Source: Mesorhizobium sp.
GTDB taxonomy: Bacteria; Pseudomonadota; Alphaproteobacteria; Rhizobiales; Rhizobiaceae
DNA length: 64,000 bases
Direction of reading: 5' to 3'
NCBI RefSeq assembly: GCF_004962245.1
Contig: NZ_SUHQ01000025.1
Location: 54,766-118,765, forward strand
The notes beneath the pieces were generated by a model that worked only from the letters and a program-made list of their open reading frames with translations, was not told the origin of the DNA and did no database searches. The stretch's first letter is position 1, and every line of letters starts with the position of its first letter. This document shows positions 1 through 8,370 of the stretch, piece by piece. The translations under genes and the position numbers were made by a program.

Positions 1-539
1 GTGCCGAACAGCACCGCAAACAGCGCAAGCAGCATGGCGACGACCAGCGAGATGTCGCTGACGAAGGGATCGAAGGACGGCGGCGAGCCGGTATAATGCT
101 CGACCATCAGGCTGACCGAGCCGGAAATCGCCTTCAGCTGCAGCGCCATGTAGGGCACCGCGCCGATCGTCGCGATCAGCGTGGCGATCGCCGCAACGGT
201 AAAGCTCTTGCCGTAGCGGGCGCCGAGGAAATCGGCGATCGAGGTGATCTTCTCGGTCTTGGCCAGCCTGACGATGCGCCGAAGCAGCGGAAAGCCGAAC
301 ACGAATACCAGCACCGGTCCGGTATAGATGCCGAGGAATTCGAGGCCGCGCTCGGAGGACAGCCCCACCGAACCGAAGAAGGTCCAGGAGGTGCAGTAGA
401 TCGCCAGGCTAAGCGCATAGATGAAGGGTCGGGCCCGGTCGGGCCCGGATGTCGTCGAGCGCCGGTCGCCGAGGCTGGCGATGGCGAACAGCAACGTCAC
501 ATAGGCGATCGCGATGATGACGATGAACCAGCCCTGCAC
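1..539 (-). CDS. Sodium:solute symporter-like N-terminal domain, probably of a membrane sensor histidine kinase (partial)
   Basis: The minus strand is open from a GTG at 539 to the window edge, about 179 codons. GGGAGG at 551-556 is the ribosome binding site. The product starts VQGWFIVIIAIAYVTLLFAI and has several hydrophobic segments. It carries the conserved stretches LAIYCTSWTFFGSVGL and SIADFLGARYGKS, typical of the symporter-like module that begins CbrA/NahK-type hybrid histidine kinases. The C-terminal kinase part would lie before position 1 and is not seen. A plain solute symporter cannot be excluded, but the ASLGDRR and CTSWTFFGSVG motifs favour the sensor-kinase group. Confidence 0.75.
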   Translation of the reverse strand, partial: MQGWFIVIIAIAYVTLLFAIASLGDRRSTTSGPDRARPFIYALSLAIYCTSWTFFGSVGLSSERGLEFLGIYTGPVLVFVFGFPLLRRIVRLAKTEKITSIADFLGARYGKSFTVAAIATLIATIGAVPYMALQLKAISGSVSLMVEHYTGSPPSFDPFVSDISLVVAMLLALFAVLFG

Positions 540-770
540 GCCCTGGAATTCCTCCCTTGCCGATTTTTCACCCGGCCTGATGAGACGCAATCACAGCTTG
601 ACGATCAAGTCCATCGCGGCTTTCGGCGCATGATGGCTGCGGCTTCGGGCAACCATGGCCGGTGGAAACCGGTCTTTTGCTCCTGTTGCAACCGCAGGTT
701 TTTGCTATCTTGCCTGTGGGGCGGCGCCGGACGGCTGGAAGCAGCAGCACGTCATGACAAGGAGGGTCGA

Positions 771-1190
771 ATGCTGAAAGAATTCCAGGAGTTCATTTCC
801 AGGGGCAATGTGATGGACCTGGCGGTCGGCGTCATTATCGGTGCCGCCTTCGGCAGAATCGTCGATTCCCTAGTCAACGACATCATCATGCCTTTCATCG
901 GCGCACTTGGAGGCGTCGATTTCTCAAACTATTTCATAGGTCTGTCATCCGCGGTAAACGCAACCAACCTCGTTGACGCGCGCAAGCAAGGCGCGGTGTT
1001 TGCCTATGGCAATTTCATCACCGTGGCGCTGAATTTCATCATCCTCGCCTTCATTATCTTCCTGATGGTCAAGGCGGTGAACAATCTGCGCAAGCGGCTG
1101 GAAGCCGAGAAGCCCCCTGCGCCTGCGGCTCCGCCGCCGGCCGATGTTGCGCTGCTTACCGAAATTCGCGATCTCCTCGCCAGGAAATAG
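771..1190 (+). CDS. mscL: Large-conductance mechanosensitive channel MscL
   Basis: 139 residues, the usual MscL length. The ATG at 771 is chosen because AAGGAGG (759-765) sits just upstream; the frame is open further 5' only by chance. The N-terminus MLKEFQEFISRGNVMDLAVG is the family signature and is followed by TM1 (VIIGAAFGRIVDSLVNDIIM). TM2 is ALNFIILAFIIFLMV, followed by a basic, proline-rich C-terminal region ending in EIRDLLARK. It releases small solutes during hypo-osmotic shock and acts in the inner membrane as a homopentamer. It is monocistronic, with a strong terminator right after it. Confidence 0.96.
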   Translation: MLKEFQEFISRGNVMDLAVGVIIGAAFGRIVDSLVNDIIMPFIGALGGVDFSNYFIGLSSAVNATNLVDARKQGAVFAYGNFITVALNFIILAFIIFLMVKAVNNLRKRLEAEKPPAPAAPPPADVALLTEIRDLLARK

Positions 1191-1213
1191 TCCGAAGACA
1201 GAGTCCCTGGACC

Positions 1214-1243
1214 AAAACCCCGGTCGTTTTCGGCTGGGGTTTT
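1214..1243 (+). terminator. Rho-independent terminator of mscL
   Basis: AAAACCCC (1214-1221) pairs with GGGGTTTT (1236-1243) and runs into a T-rich tract (TTTTTTGTTTT). It begins 23 bases after the mscL stop. Confidence 0.85.
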
Positions 1244-1268
1244 TTGTTTTCGCCGGCCGCGAAACACG

Positions 1269-1375
1269 CTAGAGCGGGATGCATTCAAATCGAACTGGGC
1301 ATCCCGCTCCATCTATTTGTTTTAGCCGCATTTCTGCGACGCCAAGTGATTCCACTTCGCTGCAAGATGCTCTAG
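1269..1375. repeat. Intergenic palindromic repeat of Mesorhizobium type
   Basis: The element begins CTAGAGCGGGATGC and ends GATGCTCTAG. An inner perfect inverted repeat AGCGGGATGC/GCATCCCGCT lies at 1273-1282 and 1299-1308. It also contains the GATTCCACTTCG motif that I recognise from repeated intergenic elements of rhizobia. It fills the mscL-aminotransferase gap and codes for nothing. Confidence 0.6.
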
Positions 1376-1394
1376 CACTCGGCCGACACCACCA

Positions 1395-2573
1395 ATGGAT
1401 CTATCCATGACCCTGATCGAGAATTTGCGCGCCGAGGCTCGGGCCGCGCCTGAAAGCGGCATTGTCGCTGTCATGAATCGCGGCCGCGGGCGCGACGGCA
1501 TGATCCCGCTCTGGGCGGGCGAGGGCGACCTGCCGACGCCTGCCTTCATCACCGATGCCGCTGCCCGGGCGCTGGCCGGCGGCGAAACCTTCTATACCTG
1601 GCAGAGGGGCATTCCCGAATTGCGGCAGGCGCTCGCCCGCTATTACGTCAGGCATTTCGGCAAGTCTTTCGTCGAGGAGGAATTCATCGTCACCGGTTCG
1701 GGTATGCAGGCCATCAAGCTGGCGCTCGACGCGGTCGCCGGCAAGGGCGACGAGGTCGTCTATCTGTCGCCGGCCTGGCCGAATTTCGCCGCTGCCGCCG
1801 GCTTGGCGGGCGCCATTCCGGTCGCTGTCACGCTCGACCAATCAGGCAACGGCTGGTCCTGCGACGTCGGCAAGATCGAGGCGGCGATCACGCCAAGGAC
1901 AAAGGCGCTGTTCGTCAACACGCCGTCCAACCCGACCGGCTGGACCGCGGACAGGGAGACGCTGCAGGCGATCCTCGACCTTGCCCGCGAAAGGGGTCTG
2001 TGGATCATTGCCGACGAGATCTATTCGCTTTTTCACTACGGCGATGGTCGTGCGCCGTCCTTCATCGACGTCATGGCCGACGAGGATCGCATCCTGTTCG
2101 TCAACAGTTTTTCCAAGAACTGGGCGATGACCGGCTGGCGCGTTGGCTGGATCAAGACCCATCCTGCCCTGCAGCAGGTGTTCGAAAACCTGGTCCAGTA
2201 TTCGACCTCGGGCGTCGCCCAGTTCATGCAGCGCGGCGCCGTCGTCGCCCTCGATGAAGGCGACGCCTTCATCGTTGAGCAGGTGGAGCGGGCAAGGGCA
2301 GCGCGCGACCTGGTCTGCGCGATCCTCGCCGAGACCGGCAGGGCGCGCTTCGCCGTACCGCAGGGCGCATTCTATCTGTTCTTCGCGATCGACGGCATCA
2401 CCGATTCACGTGCTGCCGCCTTCGACATTGTCGACCGCGCCAATGTAGGTCTGGCACCCGGAACCGCATTCGGTCCCGGCGGCGAAGCCTTCCTCAGGCT
2501 GTGTTTCCACCGCCGCCTTGACCAGCTCGAGGAAGCGGCGCATCGGCTGGCGAAATGGATCAGAACCGCTTGA
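1395..2573 (+). CDS. Pyridoxal-phosphate aminotransferase, class I/II (aspartate aminotransferase-like)
   Basis: 392 residues, fold-type I aminotransferase. The predicted PLP lysine is K241 in SFSKNWAMTGWRVGW. The cofactor-contact motifs NPTG (179-182) and ADEIY (206-210) are present, and the substrate-carboxylate arginine is probably in FLRLCF near the C-terminus. It should move an amino group between an amino acid and a 2-oxo acid in the cytoplasm. The substrate cannot be told from sequence; aspartate or aromatic/branched types are all possible. The gene is convergent with hemA. ATG 1395 and ATG 1407 are both possible starts and neither has a strong ribosome binding site. Confidence 0.88.
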   Translation: MDLSMTLIENLRAEARAAPESGIVAVMNRGRGRDGMIPLWAGEGDLPTPAFITDAAARALAGGETFYTWQRGIPELRQALARYYVRHFGKSFVEEEFIVTGSGMQAIKLALDAVAGKGDEVVYLSPAWPNFAAAAGLAGAIPVAVTLDQSGNGWSCDVGKIEAAITPRTKALFVNTPSNPTGWTADRETLQAILDLARERGLWIIADEIYSLFHYGDGRAPSFIDVMADEDRILFVNSFSKNWAMTGWRVGWIKTHPALQQVFENLVQYSTSGVAQFMQRGAVVALDEGDAFIVEQVERARAARDLVCAILAETGRARFAVPQGAFYLFFAIDGITDSRAAAFDIVDRANVGLAPGTAFGPGGEAFLRLCFHRRLDQLEEAAHRLAKWIRTA

Positions 2574-2626
2574 AGCGAGTTCGCTCCGGCGAGTGGATCG
2601 CCGTCGGAGCAGAGTTTCAAACGGCT

Positions 2627-3904
2627 TCAGCCGCCGGACTTCGGCACCAGCAACGGAATGACGCGGTCGGTCTCGGCTACCGAAGGCCGGCCGGCGGAGC
2701 CGTAAGGGATGCCCAACGCGTCCCAGGTCTCGACCAGCGCGTCCTGAAGTTCCGCGATCAGTTGATCCGAATGAAACGGCGTCGGCGTGATACGCAGCCG
2801 TTCGGTACCGCGCGGCACGGTCGGGTAGTTGATCGGCTGGATGTAGATGCCATGGACGCCGAGCAGGCGGTCGCTGGCCATCTTGCAGAGCTCGGGATCG
2901 CCGACGAGCAGCGGAACGATGTGGGTGGCGGAGTCCATCACCGGCAGGCCGGCGGCGGCAAGAACATGCTTGGTCCGCGCCGCCTGGCGCTGCTGTGCGT
3001 CGCGCTCGGCCTGCGAGCGCTTCAGATGGCGGATCGACGTGGTCGCCGCGGCGGCGATGGCCGGCGGCAGCGCCGTGGTGAAGATGAAGCCCGGCGCATA
3101 GGAGCGCACGGCGTCGATCACGGCACTTGTGCCGGTGATATAGCCGCCGAGCGTGCCGAATGCCTTGGCCAGCGTGCCTTCGATGATGTCGATACGGTCG
3201 GTCAGCCCTTCGCGTTCGGTGATGCCGCCGCCGCGCGGTCCGTACATGCCGACGGCATGGACCTCGTCGATATAGGTCATGGCGTTGTAGCGCTCGGCAA
3301 GCTCGACGATCTGCTTGATCGGCGCGATGTCGCCATCCATCGAATAGACGCTCTCGAAGACGATCAGCTTGGCGCGCTCGCGGCCAGCCGCCTGCAGCAG
3401 GCTTTCGAGATGCGCAACGTCGTTGTGGCGGAAGATCTTCTTCTCGGCGCCCGAGCGACGCACGCCTTCGATCATCGAGGCGTGATTGAGTTCGTCCGAG
3501 ATGATCAGGCAGTTGGGCAGGAGCCGCGCAATGGTCGAGATCGACGCTTCGTTGGAGACGAAGCCGGAGGTGAAGACCAGTGCGGCTTCCTTGTCGTGCA
3601 GGTCGGCCAGTTCCAGTTCGAGCTCGACCAGCGGGTTGCTGGTGCCGGAAATGTTGCGGGTGCCACCGGCGCCAGATCCCATCTTGCCGGCGGCTTTCTG
3701 CATCGCCGTGATGACGTCTGGATGCTGGCCCATGCCGAGATAGTCGTTGGAGCACCAGACGGTGATTTCCTGGGCGCGGCCGTTGGCGCGCCAGATCGCT
3801 CGCGGGAATTTCCCTACGATACGCTCGAGGTCGGCGAAGATGCGGTAGCGACGCTCTGCATGGAGCTGGTCGATCGCATCTTCGAAGAACCGCTGGTAAT
3901 TCAT
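2627..3904 (-). CDS. hemA: 5-aminolevulinate synthase (Shemin pathway)
   Basis: 425 residues. It condenses glycine and succinyl-CoA to 5-aminolevulinate, the first step of haem synthesis in alphaproteobacteria. The PLP lysine is K247 in GTLAKAFGTLGG. The glycine-rich GSGAGGTRNISGTS (77-90), SDELNHASMIEG and YIDEVHAVGMYG are typical of the family. The start at 3904 is chosen because GGGAAG lies 6 bases upstream and MNYQRFFEDAIDQL is the usual rhizobial N-terminus; the reading frame is open 192 bases further upstream. An FNR/FixK-type box 125 bases upstream suggests induction by low oxygen. Confidence 0.96.
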   Translation of the reverse strand: MNYQRFFEDAIDQLHAERRYRIFADLERIVGKFPRAIWRANGRAQEITVWCSNDYLGMGQHPDVITAMQKAAGKMGSGAGGTRNISGTSNPLVELELELADLHDKEAALVFTSGFVSNEASISTIARLLPNCLIISDELNHASMIEGVRRSGAEKKIFRHNDVAHLESLLQAAGRERAKLIVFESVYSMDGDIAPIKQIVELAERYNAMTYIDEVHAVGMYGPRGGGITEREGLTDRIDIIEGTLAKAFGTLGGYITGTSAVIDAVRSYAPGFIFTTALPPAIAAAATTSIRHLKRSQAERDAQQRQAARTKHVLAAAGLPVMDSATHIVPLLVGDPELCKMASDRLLGVHGIYIQPINYPTVPRGTERLRITPTPFHSDQLIAELQDALVETWDALGIPYGSAGRPSVAETDRVIPLLVPKSGG

Positions 3905-4028
3905 TTCGGCTTCCCAATTTTTGCGTGGGATCATAATCACTGCCCTATTCGACGTCCACCTGGCCTTTTTGGTCAAAATGCCACGCCCCAAGCCTGTTCC
4001 TAACGACCACGGATCATGGCCTATTCCC

Positions 4029-4042
4029 TTGATGTGGATCAA
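4029..4042. promoter_or_regulatory. FNR/FixK-type anaerobox
   Basis: TTGATGTGGATCAA is a perfect match to the TTGAT-N4-ATCAA palindrome bound by FNR, FixK and FnrN regulators. It lies 125 bases upstream of hemA and 143 bases upstream of galE, between the divergent genes. Haem genes are known FnrN/FixK targets in rhizobia, so hemA is the more likely target. Confidence 0.8.
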
Positions 4043-4184
4043 TTTTGTTTCAGGACGATGCCACGCGCCGATGAGACTGGTTACCGCAGGCGCCAATAGG
4101 CAAGTACCAATGGCCTGGCGGCCGGCTTTCCAGTAAGGCGGGTAGTGAGGCAGTTCCGATAAATCAGGAATAGCGAGGACGCGG

Positions 4185-5180
4185 ATGACGGTTTTGGTGA
4201 CAGGCGGTGCCGGCTATATCGGCAGCCACATGGTCTGGGAGCTGCTGGACGCGGGCGACAGCGTCGTCGTTCTCGACCGGCTTTCGACCGGCTTCGAGTG
4301 GGCGGTGGCGCCCGAGGCGAAGCTGGTCGTCGGCGATGTCGCCGACAAGGAGCTGGTCGGCTCGATCATCCGCGACAACCAGGTCGACGCGATCATCCAT
4401 TTTGCCGGCTCCATCGTGGTTCCCGAATCGGTCGCCGACCCGCTTGGCTATTACGAGAACAACACCTGCAAGACGCGCACGCTGATCGAGACCGCGGTGC
4501 GCGAAGGCGTGCCCAATTTCATCTTTTCCTCGACCGCCGCCGTTTACGGCGGCGCCGGGCTGGAGCCGGTGCGCGAGGATGCCCGGCTTGCACCGGAATC
4601 GCCCTACGGCCTGTCCAAGCTGATGAGCGAATGGATGCTGCGCGACGCCGCAATCGCCCACGACCTGCGCTATACGGCGCTTCGCTACTTCAACGTCGCC
4701 GGCGCCGACCCGAAAGGCCGCACCGGCCAGTCGACGCCGGGCGCCACGCATCTGATCAAGGTCGCCAGCGAGACAGCGCTTGGCAAGCGTCCCTTCATGC
4801 AGGTGTTCGGCACCGACTATCCGACACCCGACGGCACCTGCATGCGCGACTACATCCATGTCAGCGACCTGGCGGCGGCGCATCGGCTGGCGCTGGAGCG
4901 GCTGCGCGCCGGCGGAGCAAGCCTCGTCGCCAATTGCGGCTACAGCCACGGCTATTCGGTGCTCGAGGTGATCGACAGCGTGCGTCGTGTTTTCGGCGAT
5001 GATTTCGAGGTGCGGATGGGCGAGCGCCGTCCGGGCGACGCCGCGGCGGTGGTTGCCAATTCGGATCTGGCGCGCCGTGAACTCGGCTGGACCCCGCAGC
5101 GCGACGACCTCGACCTGATCGTCGCCGACGCGTTGGCCTGGGAGCGCATCCTGACCGGCAAGAATTCGTCGCGGAGCTGA
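4185..5180 (+). CDS. galE: UDP-glucose 4-epimerase
   Basis: 331 residues, extended short-chain dehydrogenase fold. It has the NAD-binding motif GGAGYIGSH (7-15), catalytic Ser/Thr in FSSTAAVYG (114-122) and catalytic Y141-x3-K145 in SPYGLSK. The nucleotide-sugar end shows RYFNVAGADP and MRDYIHVSDLA. It interconverts UDP-glucose and UDP-galactose in the cytoplasm. In rhizobia this enzyme (also called ExoB) supplies UDP-galactose for surface polysaccharides. It is divergent from hemA and is followed after 109 bases by dadA. Confidence 0.94.
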   Translation: MTVLVTGGAGYIGSHMVWELLDAGDSVVVLDRLSTGFEWAVAPEAKLVVGDVADKELVGSIIRDNQVDAIIHFAGSIVVPESVADPLGYYENNTCKTRTLIETAVREGVPNFIFSSTAAVYGGAGLEPVREDARLAPESPYGLSKLMSEWMLRDAAIAHDLRYTALRYFNVAGADPKGRTGQSTPGATHLIKVASETALGKRPFMQVFGTDYPTPDGTCMRDYIHVSDLAAAHRLALERLRAGGASLVANCGYSHGYSVLEVIDSVRRVFGDDFEVRMGERRPGDAAAVVANSDLARRELGWTPQRDDLDLIVADALAWERILTGKNSSRS

Positions 5181-5289
5181 GACCCGCCGGTCTCTATCCA
5201 GGGGCTCGTAGATCGAGCGCGGAAGCGCTATTGAAAGGCTTCACGGCGGAGCGTGGAGGCGCTTCAGCCGCATTGATCTGGGGGCTGGT

Positions 5290-6540
5290 ATGAAAATAGT
5301 GGTGCTTGGGGCCGGGGTGGTCGGCACGGCGGCCGCCTATTATCTGGCAAGCGATGGCCACGAGGTGACGGTGATCGAGCGCCATCCGGCAGCGGCGCGC
5401 GGCACCAGCCAGTCGAATGCCGGCCTGGTGTCGCCCGGCGACGCCACCGCCTGGGCCTCGCCCGCTGCGCTGAAGACGTTCCTGCGCGCACTCTACAACC
5501 ACGATCTCGGCATCAAGGTGCGGCTGCGCTTCGATCCTTATTTCTTCGCCTGGAGCCTGCGCTTCCTCAGCCAATGCACGCATGCGCGCCTGCGCGCCAA
5601 CACCGACATCAAGCTGCGCCTGGCGCTCTATTCGCGCGAATGCATCAACGCCATTTCCGCCGACACCGGCATTCACTATGACGAGCGCAAGAAGGGCATC
5701 CTCTATTTCTTCCGCTCGCAGCAGAGTCTTGATACCGGCACCGACAATTACCGCTATCTTGCCCAACACGGTCTGCCGATCGAGATCGTCGGCCGCGACC
5801 GGCTGGTCGAGCTCGAGCCCGGCCTTGCCGGGGCCAAGGACAGAATAGCCGGCGGCGTCTATTCGCCGATCGACCAGACCGGCGACTCCAGCCAATTCAC
5901 GCAGAACCTCGCTGCCTATGCCGCCGAGAAACTCGGCGTCCAATTCCTCTACGGCACGACGGTCGAAGGCCTCGACATCGAAGGCGACCGGGTGCGCGCG
6001 GTGATGACCTCGGCCGGCCCGATAACCGGCGACGCGGTGGTCATCTCGATGGGACCGGAAAGCGGCCTGCTCGGCCGCCGCTACGGCATCGACCTGCCGG
6101 TCTATCCCGTCAAGGGCTACACCGCGACCGTGCCGCTGGAGGACGAGACCAAGGGGCCGACCATGGGCGGCGCCGACGAGGATCAACTGATCGCCTATTC
6201 GCGGCTCGGCAACCGGCTGCGGCTGGCCTCGACGGCCGAGTTCACCGGCTTCGACCGCACCCACAAGCCGAGCGACTTCACCGCCATGTTCAGGACCGGC
6301 AAGGAGCTTTTCCCGGGCGCTTTCGACGAGAAGAAGGCCGAGCTTTGGGCCGGTCTGCGGCCGATGATGCCGAATTCGGTGCCGGTCATCGGCCGGGCGC
6401 GCTACAGGAACCTCTATCTCGACACCGGCCACGGCCATGTCGGCTGGACCATGGCCTGCGGCTCGGGAAAATTCCTCGCCGATCTGGTCGCCGGCCGCAA
6501 GCCGGACATCGATCCGCAGGGACTGGTCTACAGGAACTAG
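5290..6540 (+). CDS. dadA: D-amino acid dehydrogenase, small subunit
   Basis: 416 residues. The FAD dinucleotide-binding motif GAGVVGTAAAYYL begins at residue 7, and the DAO-fold C-terminus has YLDTGHGHVGWTMACGSGK. These are the DadA family signatures. It oxidises D-amino acids to 2-oxo acids and ammonia at the inner membrane. It lies 3 bases before the racemase-like gene, so the two are surely co-transcribed. Together they suggest an L-to-D racemisation and D-oxidation route, as in alanine catabolism, although the racemase here is not a standard DadX. Confidence 0.92.
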   Translation: MKIVVLGAGVVGTAAAYYLASDGHEVTVIERHPAAARGTSQSNAGLVSPGDATAWASPAALKTFLRALYNHDLGIKVRLRFDPYFFAWSLRFLSQCTHARLRANTDIKLRLALYSRECINAISADTGIHYDERKKGILYFFRSQQSLDTGTDNYRYLAQHGLPIEIVGRDRLVELEPGLAGAKDRIAGGVYSPIDQTGDSSQFTQNLAAYAAEKLGVQFLYGTTVEGLDIEGDRVRAVMTSAGPITGDAVVISMGPESGLLGRRYGIDLPVYPVKGYTATVPLEDETKGPTMGGADEDQLIAYSRLGNRLRLASTAEFTGFDRTHKPSDFTAMFRTGKELFPGAFDEKKAELWAGLRPMMPNSVPVIGRARYRNLYLDTGHGHVGWTMACGSGKFLADLVAGRKPDIDPQGLVYRN

Positions 6541-6543
6541 GCA

Positions 6544-8370
6544 ATGTCGGGACCGCAAGTCGCCATCGACCTTGGCCGCATCGAGCGCAATGCGCGCACG
6601 ATCGTCGACCGCTGCGCGCTGTCGGGCATCAAGGTCTTCGGCGTCACCAAGGGCACCTGCGGCATGCCGCAGGTGGCGCGCGCCATGCTGCGCGGCGGCG
6701 TCGCCGGCATCGCCGAATCGCGCTTCGAAAACATCCGCCGACTGCGCGACAGCGGCATCAACGCTCCGATCATGCTGCTGCGCAGCCCGCCGATGGCGCG
6801 CATCGAGGAGGTGGTCCGCACCGTCGACATCAGCCTGCAATCCGAACTCGCCACCATCCGCGAGCTATCGCGCATCGCCGAGCGCATGGGCCGCGTCCAC
6901 GACATCATGCTGATGATCGATCTCGGCGATCTCCGGGAAGGCATCTGGCCGAACGATCTCGTGCCGACGGTCGAGCAGATCCTGGCCCTCAAGGGCGTGC
7001 GCATCGCCGGCATCGGCACCAATCTCGGCTGCTTCGGCGCCATCATGCCGACGGAAGAAAATCTCGGGCAGCTCGTCGCCCAAGCCTACAAGACCGAGCG
7101 GCTCTCCGGCAAAAGCCTGGACTGGATTTCGGGCGGCGCCTCCTCGTCGCTGACGCTGCTGCTCGAAGGCAGGCTGCCCGCCGGAATCAACAATTTGCGG
7201 ATCGGCGAGGCAATCCTGCAAGGGGGAATCGAGACCTTCCGCGAGACGCCGTGGGCCGAACTCGAGCCCGATGCCTGCCGGCTGACCAGCGACATCATCG
7301 AGGTCAAGCTGAAGCCATCGCGGCCGATCGGGCAATCCGGCTACGACGCTTTCGGCAACCAGCCGGTCTTTCCCGACGAGGGCGACCGGTTGCGCGCCAT
7401 CGCCAATATCGGCCGCGAGGACGTGCTGGTCGAAGGGCTCACTCCGATCGCCAAGGGGGTGCGGGTGCTCGGCGCCTCCAGCGACCACCTGCTGCTCGAC
7501 GTGCACGACGCTGATCCGCCGCCCGCCGTCGGCGACCGTGTCGCCTTCCGCATGAGCTATGGCGCCATGCTGCTGGCGATGACCTCGGAATATGTCGAAA
7601 AGGCCCCGATGCACGACGTCGAGGATTTTTCCGGCCGCAAGATGGTGTCGATATCGGCCGAACCGGCGGCCGCCGGCATCCTCGCCAGGGAAGCGACCGG
7701 GGCGCGGCTGGAGGCGATGAATTTCGATGTCGTCGAACTGGCCGATATCGAGCGACCGCCGTCCGGCCTGATCCGGCTCACCGCCGGGAGCGACCGGCGC
7801 ATCGCCCACAAGGCGCTGACAGCGACCGCGCGCGCCACGCATTCCTTCGGCCTGATCTGGATCGATTCCATCGCAGCACTCATGCCGGAAGGGGAAGACA
7901 GCATCGATCTGCCGGAAGGCTCGGTGCTGGCGCGGGCGCTGGGTCTCGACCACAAGCCCGGCGCGCTGCAGCCGCAGCTGTCGCCGGAAAACGTCGTCAT
8001 CGTCGGGCTGCGCCATGCCGATCCGGCCGAGGCCCGGGTGTTGAAGGATTCGCGCGTCTCCGCCTTCACCATGACCGACATCGACGCCATGGGGATGCGC
8101 GACCTGATGCACGAGGCGATCCGCATCGCCACCTCCGGCACGCAAGGCTTCCATGTCAGCTATTCCCCTGATGTGACCGAATTCGCCGGCTGGGCGGCGG
8201 GGTCGGGCGGCATCACCGTGCGCGAAACGCATCAGGCGATGGAGGCGATCGCGCTGTCCGGCGGGCTGTTGTCGATGAACGTCTCCGGCCTGACGCCGGA
8301 CTTCGAACCGCGGCTGGCGACGGAAACGGTCAACTTCGTCATGTCGGCTTTCGGTAAGCGGATTTTGTAG
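6544..8370 (+). CDS. PLP-dependent racemase fused to a degenerate arginase-like domain
   Basis: 608 residues. Residues 1 to about 350 are an alanine racemase N-terminal-type PLP barrel of the Orr/YhfX kind, with the likely PLP lysine K36 in FGVTKGTCG and the phosphate-contact region SGGASSS near 197. Residues from about 365 resemble a ureohydrolase (arginase) fold: TAGSDRR (413-419) stands where arginases have GGDHS, WIDSIAAL (439-446) where they have the metal-binding DAHxD, VSYSPDV (538-544) where they have SxDVDxxDP, and GGITVRE (555-561) matches the conserved late motif. The metal ligands appear replaced at every site, so this half is probably regulatory or structural. Tight linkage to dadA points to catabolism of a basic or neutral D/L-amino acid. 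The domain assignments are my reading of motifs. Confidence 0.72.
   Translation: MSGPQVAIDLGRIERNARTIVDRCALSGIKVFGVTKGTCGMPQVARAMLRGGVAGIAESRFENIRRLRDSGINAPIMLLRSPPMARIEEVVRTVDISLQSELATIRELSRIAERMGRVHDIMLMIDLGDLREGIWPNDLVPTVEQILALKGVRIAGIGTNLGCFGAIMPTEENLGQLVAQAYKTERLSGKSLDWISGGASSSLTLLLEGRLPAGINNLRIGEAILQGGIETFRETPWAELEPDACRLTSDIIEVKLKPSRPIGQSGYDAFGNQPVFPDEGDRLRAIANIGREDVLVEGLTPIAKGVRVLGASSDHLLLDVHDADPPPAVGDRVAFRMSYGAMLLAMTSEYVEKAPMHDVEDFSGRKMVSISAEPAAAGILAREATGARLEAMNFDVVELADIERPPSGLIRLTAGSDRRIAHKALTATARATHSFGLIWIDSIAALMPEGEDSIDLPEGSVLARALGLDHKPGALQPQLSPENVVIVGLRHADPAEARVLKDSRVSAFTMTDIDAMGMRDLMHEAIRIATSGTQGFHVSYSPDVTEFAGWAAGSGGITVRETHQAMEAIALSGGLLSMNVSGLTPDFEPRLATETVNFVMSAFGKRIL

Noticed and set aside
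96..1190. 364-residue plus-strand frame covering mscL and upstream DNA
   Set aside because: Only the last 139 residues are MscL. The first part is the shadow of the minus-strand symporter-like gene.
2555..4003. Long plus-strand frame opposite hemA
   Set aside because: It mirrors hemA exactly, has Arg/Asp/Gly-rich shadow composition and no domain.
6865..8232. 455-residue minus-strand frame opposite the racemase gene
   Set aside because: Antisense shadow in a GC-rich gene; no start signal and no recognisable motif.
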